Source of the DNA: Enterococcus columbae DSM 7374 = ATCC 51263
GTDB taxonomy: Bacteria > Bacillota > Bacilli > Lactobacillales > Enterococcaceae
Reading direction: 5' to 3'
Assembly (NCBI RefSeq): GCF_000406925.1
Contig: NZ_KE136348.1
Location: 64,501-128,500, forward strand
Length of the DNA: 64,000 nt
The position numbers and the translations under genes were made by a program. Below, one piece after another: positions 16,974 through 26,626 of this stretch. Below the pieces are notes generated by a model that was not told where the DNA came from, ran no database searches, and saw only the letters and a program-made list of their open reading frames with translations. Position 1 is the stretch's first letter; each line of letters starts with the position of its first letter.

Positions 16974-17684
16974 TTACTCATCTCGACGATTCCCGCCGAA
17001 TAAAATAATTAGCCTTAATAATTGTAATAGGGTACTTACGGCTGCCGCAACATAAGTTAAAGCCGCTGCGGTTAGTACCTTGCGTGCCATTGGTAATTCT
17101 TCTTCATCTAAAAGACCACCTTCCGCTAAAATGCGTAGGGCTCTTCTTGACGCATCAAATTCAACGGGTAAGGTCACCAATTGAAAGATAAAAGCTAACG
17201 AAAAAGCAATTAACCCAAGATTAATTAAAAATTGACCACGCATTAATACCCCAATTAAAATCAATGGAATCGACATGGTTGAACCAATATTAGCCAACGG
17301 GACAATGCTTGCTCTTAAGCGTAATGGAAAATAATTTTTCGCATCTTGCACTGCATGACCACATTCGTGAGCCGCCACACCGATTGCTGCAACCGAAGTG
17401 GATTGCGCTGTTGCTTGCGATAGGCTGAGCATCTTGTTATGCGAATTATAATTATCCGTTAAATCACCAGCAATGCCTTGCACGCCTACATTATGAATTC
17501 CTTGATTTTGTAAAATATACTGGGCCGCTTGTGTACCGGTAATATGTTTTTTGCTTAACACTTGATCATATTTGCGGAAAGTACTATTGACATAGCCAGA
17601 AGCTGCCATTGAAAGTACCATCCCGATAATCACTAAAATAAAAGTTGGATCAAAAAAGAAACCCATTGGATACATACCGTACAT
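16974..17684 (-). CDS. Membrane zinc metallopeptidase, YugP family
   Basis: A 236-residue membrane protein with the metallopeptidase motif AHECGHAVQD (HExxH variant, near residues 103-112), flanked by membrane helices at about 8-27, 125-165 and 205-228. It matches the neutral zinc metallopeptidase family PF04298 (YugP). The substrates are not known; a role in membrane-protein turnover is only a guess. The start MYGMYPMG has GGAGTGAG upstream. Confidence 0.88.
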   Translation of the reverse strand: MYGMYPMGFFFDPTFILVIIGMVLSMAASGYVNSTFRKYDQVLSKKHITGTQAAQYILQNQGIHNVGVQGIAGDLTDNYNSHNKMLSLSQATAQSTSVAAIGVAAHECGHAVQDAKNYFPLRLRASIVPLANIGSTMSIPLILIGVLMRGQFLINLGLIAFSLAFIFQLVTLPVEFDASRRALRILAEGGLLDEEELPMARKVLTAAALTYVAAAVSTLLQLLRLIILFGGNRRDE

Positions 17685-17758
17685 TCAAATCTCACTCCTT
17701 TACTAATTCAATTTAACAAACAAACATGAAAAAAATATATCGATCTTTTGAAAAATTT

Positions 17759-18094
17759 TTAAAGCTTTTTAACAAATTCTGATTTTAATTTCATTGGACC
17801 GAAACCATCGACCTTACAATCGATATTGTGATCGCCTTCAACTAAGCGAATATTTTTCACCTTAGTTCCTTGTTTAATGGAACCACTCGCTCCTTTTACT
17901 TTTAAATCCTTGATTACAGTAACAGCATCGCCATCTTGTAGAATATTGCCATTTGCATCCTTAACGACTAAACCGCCTGCTTCTTCACTTACTTCTCCTG
18001 ACCATTCATGACCACATTCAGGGCAAACAAAAAGCCCGCGATCTTCGTAAGTATAGCTTGATTGACAAATTGGACAATGAGGTAATGTTGACAT
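17759..18094 (-). CDS. PhnA/YjdM-like zinc-ribbon protein
   Basis: A 111-residue protein. An N-terminal zinc ribbon ([14 protein letters not shown]...CPECGHEW, about residues 6-35) is followed by the PhnA C-terminal domain ([14 protein letters not shown] onward). Although named after phosphonate operons, the family has no proven role in phosphonate use. Start at 18094 has AAAGGAG nine bases upstream; the longer frame to 18157 is not needed. No phosphonate genes are nearby. Confidence 0.88.
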   Translation of the reverse strand: MSTLPHCPICQSSYTYEDRGLFVCPECGHEWSGEVSEEAGGLVVKDANGNILQDGDAVTVIKDLKVKGASGSIKQGTKVKNIRLVEGDHNIDCKVDGFGPMKLKSEFVKKL

Positions 18095-18195
18095 TGAATT
18101 CTCCTTTACATCTTTAATACTTTTATCATACTGATTTTTCGCCTTTTTGAAAAGCAAAAACCTCAGCTAAGCTCTATCTTAACATAATCTTGCTA

Positions 18196-18292
18196 AGCAA
18201 AAAAGCCAAGTAAGCCACTTGCCAGTAAAATTTTTGCATTGGCTACTTATTTAAGATAACCCCTTTTTACTAACAAGCGCTACTTGGCTAAA
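18196..18292 (-). terminator. Probable terminator after dapD-dapB-dapA
   Basis: AGCCAAGTA near 18203 and TACTTGGCT near 18284 are inverted repeats separated by about 70 nt, with a smaller GCCA.TGGC fold inside; on the minus strand the last arm is followed by TTTTTT. The long loop makes it less typical than the other terminators here. Confidence 0.6.
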
Positions 18293-18304
18293 AGAAACTA
18301 CTAG

Positions 18305-19018
18305 TTATTTACGCAAATCATCTAAAAATTCTGTTTTTGCGATGGTTTTTTCATCCTTCATTTTGATGATTTTCGCTGGGCTACCTGCAACCACGGCACC
18401 GGCAGGAACATCCTCTGTAACCACAGCGCCAGCCGCAACCACAGCTCCTTGCCCGATGCGCACACCTTCTAAAACGACTGCATTCGCACCGACTAAAACA
18501 TCATCTTCTACAATAACAGGCGTTGCTGAAGGTGGTTCTAATACACCAGCTAACACCGCACCGGCACCAATATGCGCGCGTTTACCTACCGTTGCTCGTG
18601 CACCTAAAATTGCCCCCATATCAATCATGGTTTCCTCGCCAACCACAGCCCCAATATTAATGACCGCGCCCATCATTACGACCGCATTTTTGCCAATAAC
18701 GGCTTGGTCACGAATAAAGGCACCTGGTTCAATTCTTGCATCGACTTTGGTTAAATCTAATAAAGGCACTGCTGAATTGCGACGATCATTTTCTAGATAG
18801 CTATCGGTAATTTTTTCTTGGTGCTCAGCTAAAAAGGCCTGAACCTTTTTAGCATCGCCAATAACAAAGTGAAAATTGCCTTCACCAAAAATTTTCACTT
18901 CTTCACTGGTTACACCACTTAAATCACCTTGGACATAAGCTTTTACAGGTGTTTGTTTCGTCGCATCTTTAATATATTTTGCTAATGCATAAGGATCGGT
19001 AAATTGTAATTCTGACAT
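18305..19018 (-). CDS. dapH: 2,3,4,5-tetrahydropyridine-2,6-dicarboxylate N-acetyltransferase
   Basis: A 237-residue acyltransferase with a DapH N-terminal domain (1-90). A left-handed beta-helix of hexapeptide repeats follows (about 95-205, e.g. [31 protein letters not shown]). It transfers acetyl from acetyl-CoA to tetrahydrodipicolinate, marking the acetylated branch of the DAP/lysine pathway, which agrees with the YkuR-type deacetylase across the divergent promoter. Also called DapD in Gram-positives. It is the last gene of dapA-dapB-dapH, with a 31-base gap from dapB and its own ribosome binding site. Confidence 0.95.
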   Translation of the reverse strand: MSELQFTDPYALAKYIKDATKQTPVKAYVQGDLSGVTSEEVKIFGEGNFHFVIGDAKKVQAFLAEHQEKITDSYLENDRRNSAVPLLDLTKVDARIEPGAFIRDQAVIGKNAVVMMGAVINIGAVVGEETMIDMGAILGARATVGKRAHIGAGAVLAGVLEPPSATPVIVEDDVLVGANAVVLEGVRIGQGAVVAAGAVVTEDVPAGAVVAGSPAKIIKMKDEKTIAKTEFLDDLRK

Positions 19019-19049
19019 TTCACTTCTTTTCCTTTCATCTATTTTTTAT

Positions 19050-19817
19050 TTACTCAAGATTATTGGCATTGACTAAATCAGCCATTTGATATTGACCAGC
19101 TGGCTGCTTGGCTAAAAAGACAGCGGCCTGCAGCGCCCCTTTAGCAAAGATATTTCTAGATAAAGCAGTATGCTTAAATTCTAAAATTTCATCTTCCCCA
19201 GCATAAATGACGATATGTTCGCCAGGAATGGTTCCCCCACGGACCACCGAAATACCTAGTTCGCTGGTTGCTCTGGCCTCATCTTTTGGTGTACGGTCAT
19301 ACACATAGCTTTTCTTTTCCTGACAGACTGCATTAATACTATCAGCCAATAACAAGGCGGTTCCACTTGGCGCATCCTTTTTTTGATTGTGATGTTTTTC
19401 AATCATTTCAATATCAAAATCTTCTTCAAGAATTGGCGTCACCGCTTGCAAGGCCTTAATCAAGACATTAATCCCTAAAGACATATTGGCTGAATAAAAG
19501 ACAGGAATGACTTCACTTGCCTCTTGTAAACAGTTTTTTAAATGCTCATCCAAACCCGTTGTTGCTACTACTACTGGTAAGTTTTTAGCTTTACAATCAG
19601 TTAACAAGCGCTCAACTGCACTAAAATGTGAGAAGTCAATAACGACATCGGCTGCTTCTTTCACTTCCGATAAAAAAGTGTAAACCGGAAAATCACTTGG
19701 CAATTCTGGTTGCTTGTCTACACCAGCGACTACGGTTAATCCTTCTTTGACTGCAATCAGGCGTTGTAATGCCTGGCCCATTTTGCCATGACAACCGCTT
19801 AAGATTATTCTTAACAT
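19050..19817 (-). CDS. dapB: 4-hydroxy-tetrahydrodipicolinate reductase
   Basis: A 255-residue reductase with an N-terminal Rossmann motif (SGCHGKMGQAL, residues 6-16) and the substrate/tetramer motif EKHHNQKKDAPSGTA near residue 145. It reduces the DapA product with NAD(P)H. The ATG at 19817 is chosen because the ATG at 19829 lies within the GAGGTG ribosome binding site. It is second in the dapA-dapB-dapH operon. Confidence 0.96.
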   Translation of the reverse strand: MLRIILSGCHGKMGQALQRLIAVKEGLTVVAGVDKQPELPSDFPVYTFLSEVKEAADVVIDFSHFSAVERLLTDCKAKNLPVVVATTGLDEHLKNCLQEASEVIPVFYSANMSLGINVLIKALQAVTPILEEDFDIEMIEKHHNQKKDAPSGTALLLADSINAVCQEKKSYVYDRTPKDEARATSELGISVVRGGTIPGEHIVIYAGEDEILEFKHTALSRNIFAKGALQAAVFLAKQPAGQYQMADLVNANNLE

Positions 19818-19877
19818 GTTACACCTCATTTATATTTTTTCATTGGCTAGCAAATGACTACTAGCTATCCTTAGTTA

Positions 19878-20759
19878 TTACAATAAGCCGTAATTTTTCA
19901 TTTCATTGGTCAAACGAGTGATCGTTGTCGCTTCTGCTTGGTCTAAAGGTAGACGATAATGGGTTTCATACCCTTTTAACAGACCAACCGCGGCTTTAAT
20001 CGGCACTGGATTGACTTCACAAAAAATCGCATCAATTAATGGTTTTTGTGCTAATTGAGTTGCTAAAGCCGCTTGATGATTGCCGGCTAAGTAATCATGA
20101 ACCATTTGCGAAGTCTGCTTTGGTGCAATATTGCCAATAGTTGAAATGACACCAGAACCCCCTACTGATAATAGCGGTAATACCTGATCGTCATTTCCTG
20201 AATAAAGGGCAAAATCTTCATCAACCAATCGTGCAATCTCAACAATTTGTGAAATATCTCCACTTGCTTCTTTTATCCCAACAACATTTGGAATTTTCTT
20301 TAGTTCACCAACAATCTCTGGAGTTAAATTCATCCCCGTACGTGAAGCTACTGAATAGAGAATAACAGGAATCGTTACACTTGCACAAATCGCTTGATAA
20401 TGCTTGATAATACTTTTTTTCGTTGCTTTATTGTAATATGGTGTCACAACCAACAATGCGTCCGCGCCAACCTTTTGCGCTGCTTGTGACAATTCAATCC
20501 CGTGTTGCGTATTATTTGAACCAGTTCCACCAATTACCGGAATACGTCCATTAACCTGTTGTACTACAGCTTCAATTACTGCAATGTGTTCTTTGTCATC
20601 AAGAGTCGAAGCTTCACCTGTTGTACCACAAGCAATAATAGCGTCAGCACCTTCTTGAACATGCCATTCAGCTAATTCCTTCAACTTGGCAAAATCTACC
20701 GTCCCATCTGCATGCATTGGGGTGATTAGCGCGATACCTGCACCTTCAAAAATTGCCAC
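19878..20759 (-). CDS. dapA: 4-hydroxy-tetrahydrodipicolinate synthase
   Basis: A 293-residue class I aldolase-fold enzyme with the DapA motifs GTTGEASTL, VVTPYYNKATKK (catalytic Tyr) and VVGIKEASGD (Schiff-base Lys near 162). It condenses aspartate semialdehyde and pyruvate. The start is a GTG; I favour 20759 because the GTG at 20768 directly abuts the AAAGGAA ribosome binding site. It heads the minus-strand lysine operon and is divergent from ykuR across a very AT-rich 180-bp region. Confidence 0.96.
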   Translation of the reverse strand: MAIFEGAGIALITPMHADGTVDFAKLKELAEWHVQEGADAIIACGTTGEASTLDDKEHIAVIEAVVQQVNGRIPVIGGTGSNNTQHGIELSQAAQKVGADALLVVTPYYNKATKKSIIKHYQAICASVTIPVILYSVASRTGMNLTPEIVGELKKIPNVVGIKEASGDISQIVEIARLVDEDFALYSGNDDQVLPLLSVGGSGVISTIGNIAPKQTSQMVHDYLAGNHQAALATQLAQKPLIDAIFCEVNPVPIKAAVGLLKGYETHYRLPLDQAEATTITRLTNEMKNYGLL

Positions 20760-20940
20760 TTTCGACACTTCCTTTCAAATTTTTCAACCTTTTTTTCAAA
20801 AAAATGATAAAACCCTAACAAATTCTTATGGATTATTTGAATTATATTATATAATATTAATAATTATCAATGATTTTTATCATTAATCTAAAAAATTTTA
20901 AATAAAAGTAATTGCAAGTAGATGAATTGGAGTGATTTAG
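20760..20940. promoter_or_regulatory. Divergent promoter region between dapA and ykuR
   Basis: About 180 bp, very AT-rich. It contains a dyad-rich core (TTATATTATATAATATTAATAATTATCA near 20839-20868, and AATGATttttATCATT near 20868-20884) that could supply -10 elements in both directions. I see no lysine riboswitch or T-box motif: there is not enough room for the former and no GGTGG/ACCGCG for the latter. Confidence 0.45.
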
Positions 20941-22092
20941 ATGCAAATTTCTGCTGATGTACGGCGCTTATTGCCAAATGTAGTTGCTCATCGCCGTGCG
21001 CTTCATCAAATTCCTGAATTAGGCTTAGCTGAATATAAAACTAAAGCTTACTTACAAGAGCAATTAAGTAAGCTCCCTCATGTAGTCATTCATGAAATTT
21101 TAGATACCGGCTTAATTGCCATTTTTAAAGGCAAGCAGCCAGGCAAAACTTTGGGCTTTCGGACAGATATTGATGCCTTACCGATTACCGAAGAGACCAA
21201 TGTTGCCTTTAGTAGCACCCATCCAAATTGTATGCATGCTTGTGGTCATGATGGCCATATGGCGACAATGCTAGGGTTTGCTGAATATTTAGCTACACAT
21301 CCAGAAGAAATTATTGGTACGATTGTATTAGTATTCCAGCCAGCTGAAGAAGGACCGGGTGGCGCGCAGCTTTTAATCGATGCAGGGTTATTTGAACAAT
21401 ATCCTATTGAACAAATGATTGGCTTGCACGTTTTTCCAGAATTTGAGGAAGGCATTATTGCCTGTAAGCCCGGTGCGATGATGGCTAGAAATGGAGAAGT
21501 GACCATTGAAATTATTGGTAAAAGTGCGCACGGTGCGCAACCACAAATCGGTGCAGATGCCTTGTTAGCTAGTGCTGCCGTTATTCAAGGCTTACATAGT
21601 ATTATTTCAAGAAATCTGTCCCCACTTGATTCAGCCGTCCTAACCTTTGGCAAAATTACTGGTGGTGATGCGATGAATATCATTGCCCAACAAGTTCGTA
21701 TAGAAGGAACCATGCGCGCTTTTAGCGATGAAGTTTATGAAGAAATGACTCGTAGAATTCAATTATTAAGTGAAGAAATTGCTAAAGGCTATGGATGTGT
21801 GGCCAAAGTATCCTTTAATCATATGTATCGGGTGGTCGAAAATGATCCAGCAATGGTTACTGCTTTAGCAGAAATTGTTGGTGACAGCTATCAAACAACG
21901 CCCCCTTACATGTTGGCCGAAGATTTTTCGATGTACCAACAAAAAGTTCCTAGCCTGTTTTTCTTTGTAGGGATAAGAAATGAGAGTAAAAATTATGTTC
22001 ATCCTTTACATAGTAGTAAAATGCAATTTGACGAAGAAACTCTCTTAGGTGGCATTGAATGCTATCGTCAATTAATTCAAAAGCTTAATTAA
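20941..22092 (+). CDS. ykuR: N-acetyl-L,L-diaminopimelate deacetylase (M20 family)
   Basis: A 383-residue M20 amidohydrolase. Metal-binding motifs are HACGHDGHMA (about 100-109) and QPAEEGPGGA (near 132), with AEDFSMY near 327 supplying the late metal ligand region. The family includes hippurate hydrolases, but the position divergent from dapAB-dapH and upstream of lysA and dapF identifies it as the deacetylase (YkuR/DapL). It removes the acetyl group after PatA transamination. The ATG follows GGAGTGATT, and it heads a three-gene operon. Confidence 0.92.
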   Translation: MQISADVRRLLPNVVAHRRALHQIPELGLAEYKTKAYLQEQLSKLPHVVIHEILDTGLIAIFKGKQPGKTLGFRTDIDALPITEETNVAFSSTHPNCMHACGHDGHMATMLGFAEYLATHPEEIIGTIVLVFQPAEEGPGGAQLLIDAGLFEQYPIEQMIGLHVFPEFEEGIIACKPGAMMARNGEVTIEIIGKSAHGAQPQIGADALLASAAVIQGLHSIISRNLSPLDSAVLTFGKITGGDAMNIIAQQVRIEGTMRAFSDEVYEEMTRRIQLLSEEIAKGYGCVAKVSFNHMYRVVENDPAMVTALAEIVGDSYQTTPPYMLAEDFSMYQQKVPSLFFFVGIRNESKNYVHPLHSSKMQFDEETLLGGIECYRQLIQKLN

Positions 22093-22110
22093 ACCAAAAT
22101 GGAGGAAACT

Positions 22111-23409
22111 ATGACCAAATCAGTACAAAATCATCATTTAATGTGGGATGGCTGTGATACCGTTGCCTTAGCAAAAAAATACGGTACCCCCTTATATGTC
22201 TTTTCTGTGAATGAAATCGTGAAGGAATGTCAAAATATCAAAGCTGCCTTCACTGAAAAATATCCAAATACTAGAATCGCCTATGCTTCTAAGGCTTTTT
22301 CAACAATTGCGATGCTTCAACTTATTGAAAAAGAAGGCTTATGCTTAGATGTCGTCAGTGGAGGCGAGCTGTATACAGCAATTGCTGCGAACTTTCCAGC
22401 AGAGCGTATCGAGTTTAATGGGAACAATAAATCTATCGAAGAACTAACCCTAGCCCTTGAATATGGTGTCGGTCGGATTATCGTCGATGGGCTACAAGAA
22501 ATTGATTTACTACAAAAAATTGCGCAAGAAAAAAATAAACAAGTCAAGATTCTATTTAGAATTACCCCTGAAGTCAAGGCGGCCACCCATGATTTTATTT
22601 CAACCGGCCAAAAGGATTCTAAATTTGGTATTCCATTAGACGAAGAGATTCTATGGCCAACGATTCAAAAGGCCATCGATGCACCAAATATTCACTTTTT
22701 AGGCTTTCACTTCCATGTAGGCAGTCAATTAGCTGACAATGCCGCTCATCTAGCAGCAGCCAAGATTGCCTTGGATTTAGTCTTAGCAGTCAAAGAAAGA
22801 TGTCATTATGAAGTACAAGAGCTTAATTATGGTGGGGGCTTTGGAGTCAAGTATCTTCCAAGCGATTTACGTCAGCCATATAGCTACTTTTTAACCCCGC
22901 TAATGGAATTAACTGAAGCTTTTTGTACTGCGCATCAATTAACACGCCCAACCATTGTCATTGAACCAGGAAGAAGCATTGTAGCTGAGGCTGGGATTAG
23001 CTTACATACAATTGGGGCGATTAAAGAACTACCAGGGATTCGTAAATATGCTTCCATTGATGGCGGGATGACCGATAATATTCGCCCTGGACTCTATCAA
23101 GCAAAATATACAGGCTTACTTGCCAATAAAGCAGATTTACCAAATGAAGAAGTCGTAACCATCTCTGGGAAGGCATGTGAAAGTACAGATATTCTGACCA
23201 AAGATCTCGCTTTACCTAAAGTGCAAACTGGAGATATTTTTGCGACCTTTTCTACCGGTGCCTATGGTTATTCAATGGCTAGCAATTATAACAAACTTGC
23301 TATCCCAGCAGTTGTCTTTGTCAAAGATGGTCAAGATGCTTTAGTTGTTAAACGCCAAAGCTATGAACAAATGATTCAAAATGAATGTTCAGCGCTAGCT
23401 TTCATTTAA
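22111..23409 (+). CDS. lysA: Diaminopimelate decarboxylase
   Basis: A 432-residue fold-type III PLP enzyme. The PLP lysine lies in AYASKAFST (near 50), a glycine-rich NYGGGFGVKY phosphate-binding loop is present, EPGRSIVAEAG lies near 287, and the second-site CESTD cysteine motif is near 345. It makes lysine from meso-DAP. The ATG at 22111 sits four bases after GGAGGAAACT; the in-frame ATG at 22099 is part of that site. It lies 18 bases after ykuR. Confidence 0.96.
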   Translation: MTKSVQNHHLMWDGCDTVALAKKYGTPLYVFSVNEIVKECQNIKAAFTEKYPNTRIAYASKAFSTIAMLQLIEKEGLCLDVVSGGELYTAIAANFPAERIEFNGNNKSIEELTLALEYGVGRIIVDGLQEIDLLQKIAQEKNKQVKILFRITPEVKAATHDFISTGQKDSKFGIPLDEEILWPTIQKAIDAPNIHFLGFHFHVGSQLADNAAHLAAAKIALDLVLAVKERCHYEVQELNYGGGFGVKYLPSDLRQPYSYFLTPLMELTEAFCTAHQLTRPTIVIEPGRSIVAEAGISLHTIGAIKELPGIRKYASIDGGMTDNIRPGLYQAKYTGLLANKADLPNEEVVTISGKACESTDILTKDLALPKVQTGDIFATFSTGAYGYSMASNYNKLAIPAVVFVKDGQDALVVKRQSYEQMIQNECSALAFI

Positions 23410-23431
23410 TTAAGAAAGGATTGAATCGCAC

Positions 23432-24268
23432 ATGATGATTCCATTTTTTAAAATGCAAGGAACAGGCAATGATTTTATTGTCATCAACAACCTACAATTA
23501 CAATTGAGCAAACCCCAATTAAGTCAACTAGCCAAACAAATTTGTCAACGAAAAATCTCGGTGGGCTCAGATGCTTTAATGGCCGTTGATCAAGCGCATG
23601 AGGGGGGCGATTTTCGCATGATTTTTTTCAATGCGGATGGAACGGAAGCTGAAATGTGTGGAAATGGTGCCCGTTGTATCGCCCGTTACGCTTATGAAAA
23701 TCAACTCGCTAAGGAAGAAATGGTCATTGAAACAGTGGCTGGTAAAGTCTATGCTCGAAGAATCGATCAACGCTGTTATGAGGTACAGCTAAATGAACCG
23801 ACAAATGCTCAATTTGATCTAAGCTTTGAAAATTTTGCCGGTAAAATCGATTATGTCGAATTAGGTAATCCTGGCATTCCTCATTTAGTCGTCCATTATG
23901 AAAACCTGGCGAACACTGATTTGGCTACCATTAAGCCTTTAGCTGAAAAATTAAGACATTGGTCCCTCCTACCTAAAGGCGCAAATGTAAATTTCTATGA
24001 TTTTTTAGATAATCAAGAAGTCATCGTGCGAACGTTTGAACGTGGAGTGGAAGATTTCACCCTAGCATGTGGAACGGGTAGCGGCTCAACGGCTTATTTA
24101 TTAAAACAATTAAAGCAAGTGAGTGAGCCTAAGGTTAAAATCAATGTATTAGGTGGGCAACTAACCATTCGAGTGGAAGAAAATCAGCTTTATCTAATCG
24201 GTGATACCAATATCATTGCTAAAGGAGAAATCTGGGACGAAGATTTAGCTGCTATATTTTCCAAATAA
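23432..24268 (+). CDS. dapF: Diaminopimelate epimerase
   Basis: A 278-residue epimerase with the two catalytic cysteine motifs, MCGNGARC (near 75) and ACGTGSGS (near 213), and the N-terminal FFKMQGTGNDF signature. It converts L,L-DAP to meso-DAP for LysA. Starts at one of two adjacent ATGs after AGAAAGGA. It is the last gene of ykuR-lysA-dapF. The order deacetylase, decarboxylase, epimerase completes the pathway with the divergent genes. Confidence 0.96.
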   Translation: MMIPFFKMQGTGNDFIVINNLQLQLSKPQLSQLAKQICQRKISVGSDALMAVDQAHEGGDFRMIFFNADGTEAEMCGNGARCIARYAYENQLAKEEMVIETVAGKVYARRIDQRCYEVQLNEPTNAQFDLSFENFAGKIDYVELGNPGIPHLVVHYENLANTDLATIKPLAEKLRHWSLLPKGANVNFYDFLDNQEVIVRTFERGVEDFTLACGTGSGSTAYLLKQLKQVSEPKVKINVLGGQLTIRVEENQLYLIGDTNIIAKGEIWDEDLAAIFSK

Positions 24269-24282
24269 TTAAATGACAACAT

Positions 24283-24340
24283 AAAAAGCCAATTAGTCAA
24301 CGAGTACTAACTAGTGTACTTAGCTGCTAATTGGCTCTTT
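24283..24340. terminator. Bidirectional terminator between dapF and nrnA
   Basis: AGCCAATTAG (24287-24296) pairs with CTAATTGGCT (24327-24336); T-runs flank both ends (GGCTCTTT on plus, GGCTTTTTAT on minus). It serves both converging genes. Confidence 0.85.
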
Positions 24341-24342
24341 AA

Positions 24343-25281
24343 TTAACTAAATAAAGCTTGCATTTCCTGATAAATCTCTTTGGTTTCTTCTAGACTATAC
24401 GCATTCGCTCCACTAGCTAATGGATGTCCGCCTCCATGGTGACGTTTGGCAATTTCATTGATTGGTCTTTCCTTTGAACGTAAACGAACACGATAATAGC
24501 CCTCTGGTTGCTCCACAAATAAGGCCCAAGTTTGCACACAATCAATCTCACCTGGTAAAGGGACTAAACTTGCTGTCATCGCATCAGTAACTTGATACTC
24601 ATTTAAAATTGCTAAAGGCAGATAAACGTTAGCCACCCCATTTTCATCAATGGTGAGATGTTGATACACATAGCCAACTAACTGAGATACGGCATAGCTG
24701 ATTTGACTCAATTGCCGATTTAACTTAGCCATTTCAAAAGGATATTGTAATAATTGGCTAGCTAAAAATAAGGTTTGACTAGAAGTCGCCGGATATAAAA
24801 ATCGACCGGTATCACCGACAATTCCGGCATATAATAAGCGAGCAGCCTGACTGGTTAAAACCAGCTCTTCTTTTTGTTCATACCAAAATTGGGCAATCAT
24901 TTCGCTGCAGCTACTAGCCTTGGTATCTACCCAAACCAAATCACCATACGGCTCATCATTAGGGTGATGATCAATTTTAATTAGAAAATCACCTAAATGA
25001 TAACGATCATCGCTAATTCTTGGGCTATTAGCGGTATCGGTAACGATGACTAATGAACCTTGATATAGTTGATCTTCAATTGTTTGCATCGAAGCTAAGA
25101 ACTCTAATCCTTCCGTGCTTTTACCGACTTGATACACCTTTTTTTCAGGGAAATTCGCCCGAATGATTTCAGCCAATCCCACCTGTGAACCAATCGCATC
25201 TGGATCTGGTCGCATGTGACGGTGAATAATAATCGTATCATAGGCTTTTATTTTTGCTAAAATTTCTTGTTGAATGGTCAT
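24343..25281 (-). CDS. nrnA: Bifunctional oligoribonuclease / PAP phosphatase NrnA
   Basis: A 312-residue DHH-DHHA1 phosphoesterase. Metal motifs are HRHMRPDPDAIGSQ (about 20-33), DTANSP near 82 and the DHH motif KIDHHPND near 105. The C-terminal DHHA1 motif GGGHPLASGA is near 282. It degrades nanoRNAs and dephosphorylates pAp. It lies 13 bases downstream of ytoI on the same strand, the common firmicute pair. Confidence 0.93.
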   Translation of the reverse strand: MTIQQEILAKIKAYDTIIIHRHMRPDPDAIGSQVGLAEIIRANFPEKKVYQVGKSTEGLEFLASMQTIEDQLYQGSLVIVTDTANSPRISDDRYHLGDFLIKIDHHPNDEPYGDLVWVDTKASSCSEMIAQFWYEQKEELVLTSQAARLLYAGIVGDTGRFLYPATSSQTLFLASQLLQYPFEMAKLNRQLSQISYAVSQLVGYVYQHLTIDENGVANVYLPLAILNEYQVTDAMTASLVPLPGEIDCVQTWALFVEQPEGYYRVRLRSKERPINEIAKRHHGGGHPLASGANAYSLEETKEIYQEMQALFS

Positions 25282-25294
25282 CTTTTTTTCCTCT

Positions 25295-26626
25295 CTATGC
25301 CCGTTCCATTATTTGACAGGTAATAATCGCTTTGGCAACAAGCATGTTTTCTAAAAACACCTCTAAATCAAGCTTTGCCGAACGACGGCCGAACTCTAAA
25401 ATCCGCGGCTTAATTAATAATTCACTTTCTAATTGAATTAATTTAAAATAATGCAAATTCACTTGCTCAATCCAAGTATTTTTCCGTTTATGTAGCATCA
25501 TCGTTTGTTTAGCTGTATTCGCAATGAGTCCGCTCAATACCCCAAAAGAAATCGTCCCTAATTCATCGACCATTTGTGGGGTCACCGTAAATTGGAAATG
25601 TGGCAGTTCCAATGGATTACCTTCATAATCTTCTTCAATCATGTGAATTTGCGCATTCACTTGATCAGCAATCGTATCAGAAACCTGTGGCTGTCTTTGA
25701 ACTAGATGCATCGCCTTCATAATATCCTGTCTAGTAACAATTCCTAATAAAGATAAATCATCCGCAACGACAGGCATTACCTCTAACCCATCCCAAATCA
25801 TTTGATGACTAACCGAAGCAATGGACATCTCTTTTTTGACCACCCGTGGTTCTTTGGTCATCACACGCTCAATGGATAGGTGATCAGCTTTTTCCAAAAT
25901 ATCCTTAGTCGTTACAATCCCCACTACGCGCATATTCTTATTCACCACAGGAAAACGTGAATGGGAGGTTTCCTCTGCCAGTGCCAAATAATCTCTGACC
26001 GTATCATTGATAGTAAGATAGTTCGTTTTTTCTAATGGCATATAAATATCGCTGATTAGCATAATTTCTTTTTTGATTAGCTGATCGCTTAATGCACGAT
26101 TGATCATGGTCGCAACCGTAAACGTATCATAGGTCGTCCGTAAAATAGGCAACTCGTATTTATCCGCCAAATCAGCAATCTCTTTTGTTGTATCAAAACC
26201 ACCAGTAATCAGTACCGCTGCTCCATTTTCTAAGGCTAGCTTTTGAACGTTGACCCGGTTACCGACAATCATTAAAGAGCCAGGTGTCACATAGCGTTCA
26301 ATTGCCGAAACCTCCATCGCACCAATCACAAATTTATTTAATACATGAGAAAGCCCGGTCGCACCACCTAGCACATCACCTTCAATAATCTCGACCACTT
26401 CTGCAAAGGTTAATTTTTCAATATTTTTCTTTAATTTTTTCTCAATCCGAATCGTACCCACCCGCTGAATCGTGGATACTAGCCCAATTGTTTCAGCCTC
26501 TTTAATTGCACGATAAGCCGTTCCTTCACTTACCCCTAGCTCTTTGGCAATTCCCCGGACAGAAATTTTTTCACCCACCGGTAATTGTTCGATATAAGAT
26601 AAAATAATGTCGTGTTTCGTCGCCAT
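25295..26626 (-). CDS. ytoI: YtoI-like DRTGG/CBS-domain regulatory protein
   Basis: A 443-residue protein with four parts. An N-terminal helix-turn-helix spans about 1-65 (VRGIAKELGVSEGTAYRAIKEA). A DRTGG domain covers about 70-185. Two CBS domains cover about 195-310, and a C-terminal hot-dog-like domain about 320-440. This matches YtoI of Bacillus. CBS domains suggest adenine-nucleotide sensing and the HTH suggests DNA binding, but no targets are known. It is cotranscribed with nrnA. Confidence 0.88.
   Translation of the reverse strand: MATKHDIILSYIEQLPVGEKISVRGIAKELGVSEGTAYRAIKEAETIGLVSTIQRVGTIRIEKKLKKNIEKLTFAEVVEIIEGDVLGGATGLSHVLNKFVIGAMEVSAIERYVTPGSLMIVGNRVNVQKLALENGAAVLITGGFDTTKEIADLADKYELPILRTTYDTFTVATMINRALSDQLIKKEIMLISDIYMPLEKTNYLTINDTVRDYLALAEETSHSRFPVVNKNMRVVGIVTTKDILEKADHLSIERVMTKEPRVVKKEMSIASVSHQMIWDGLEVMPVVADDLSLLGIVTRQDIMKAMHLVQRQPQVSDTIADQVNAQIHMIEEDYEGNPLELPHFQFTVTPQMVDELGTISFGVLSGLIANTAKQTMMLHKRKNTWIEQVNLHYFKLIQLESELLIKPRILEFGRRSAKLDLEVFLENMLVAKAIITCQIMERA

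Noticed and set aside
18342-18800. Plus-strand frame of 152 codons antisense to dapH
   Set aside because: It is the low-complexity shadow of the hexapeptide repeats and has no ribosome binding site.
20760-20940. Lysine riboswitch in front of dapA
   Set aside because: The intergenic space is too short when shared with a divergent promoter, and the characteristic conserved core is not seen.
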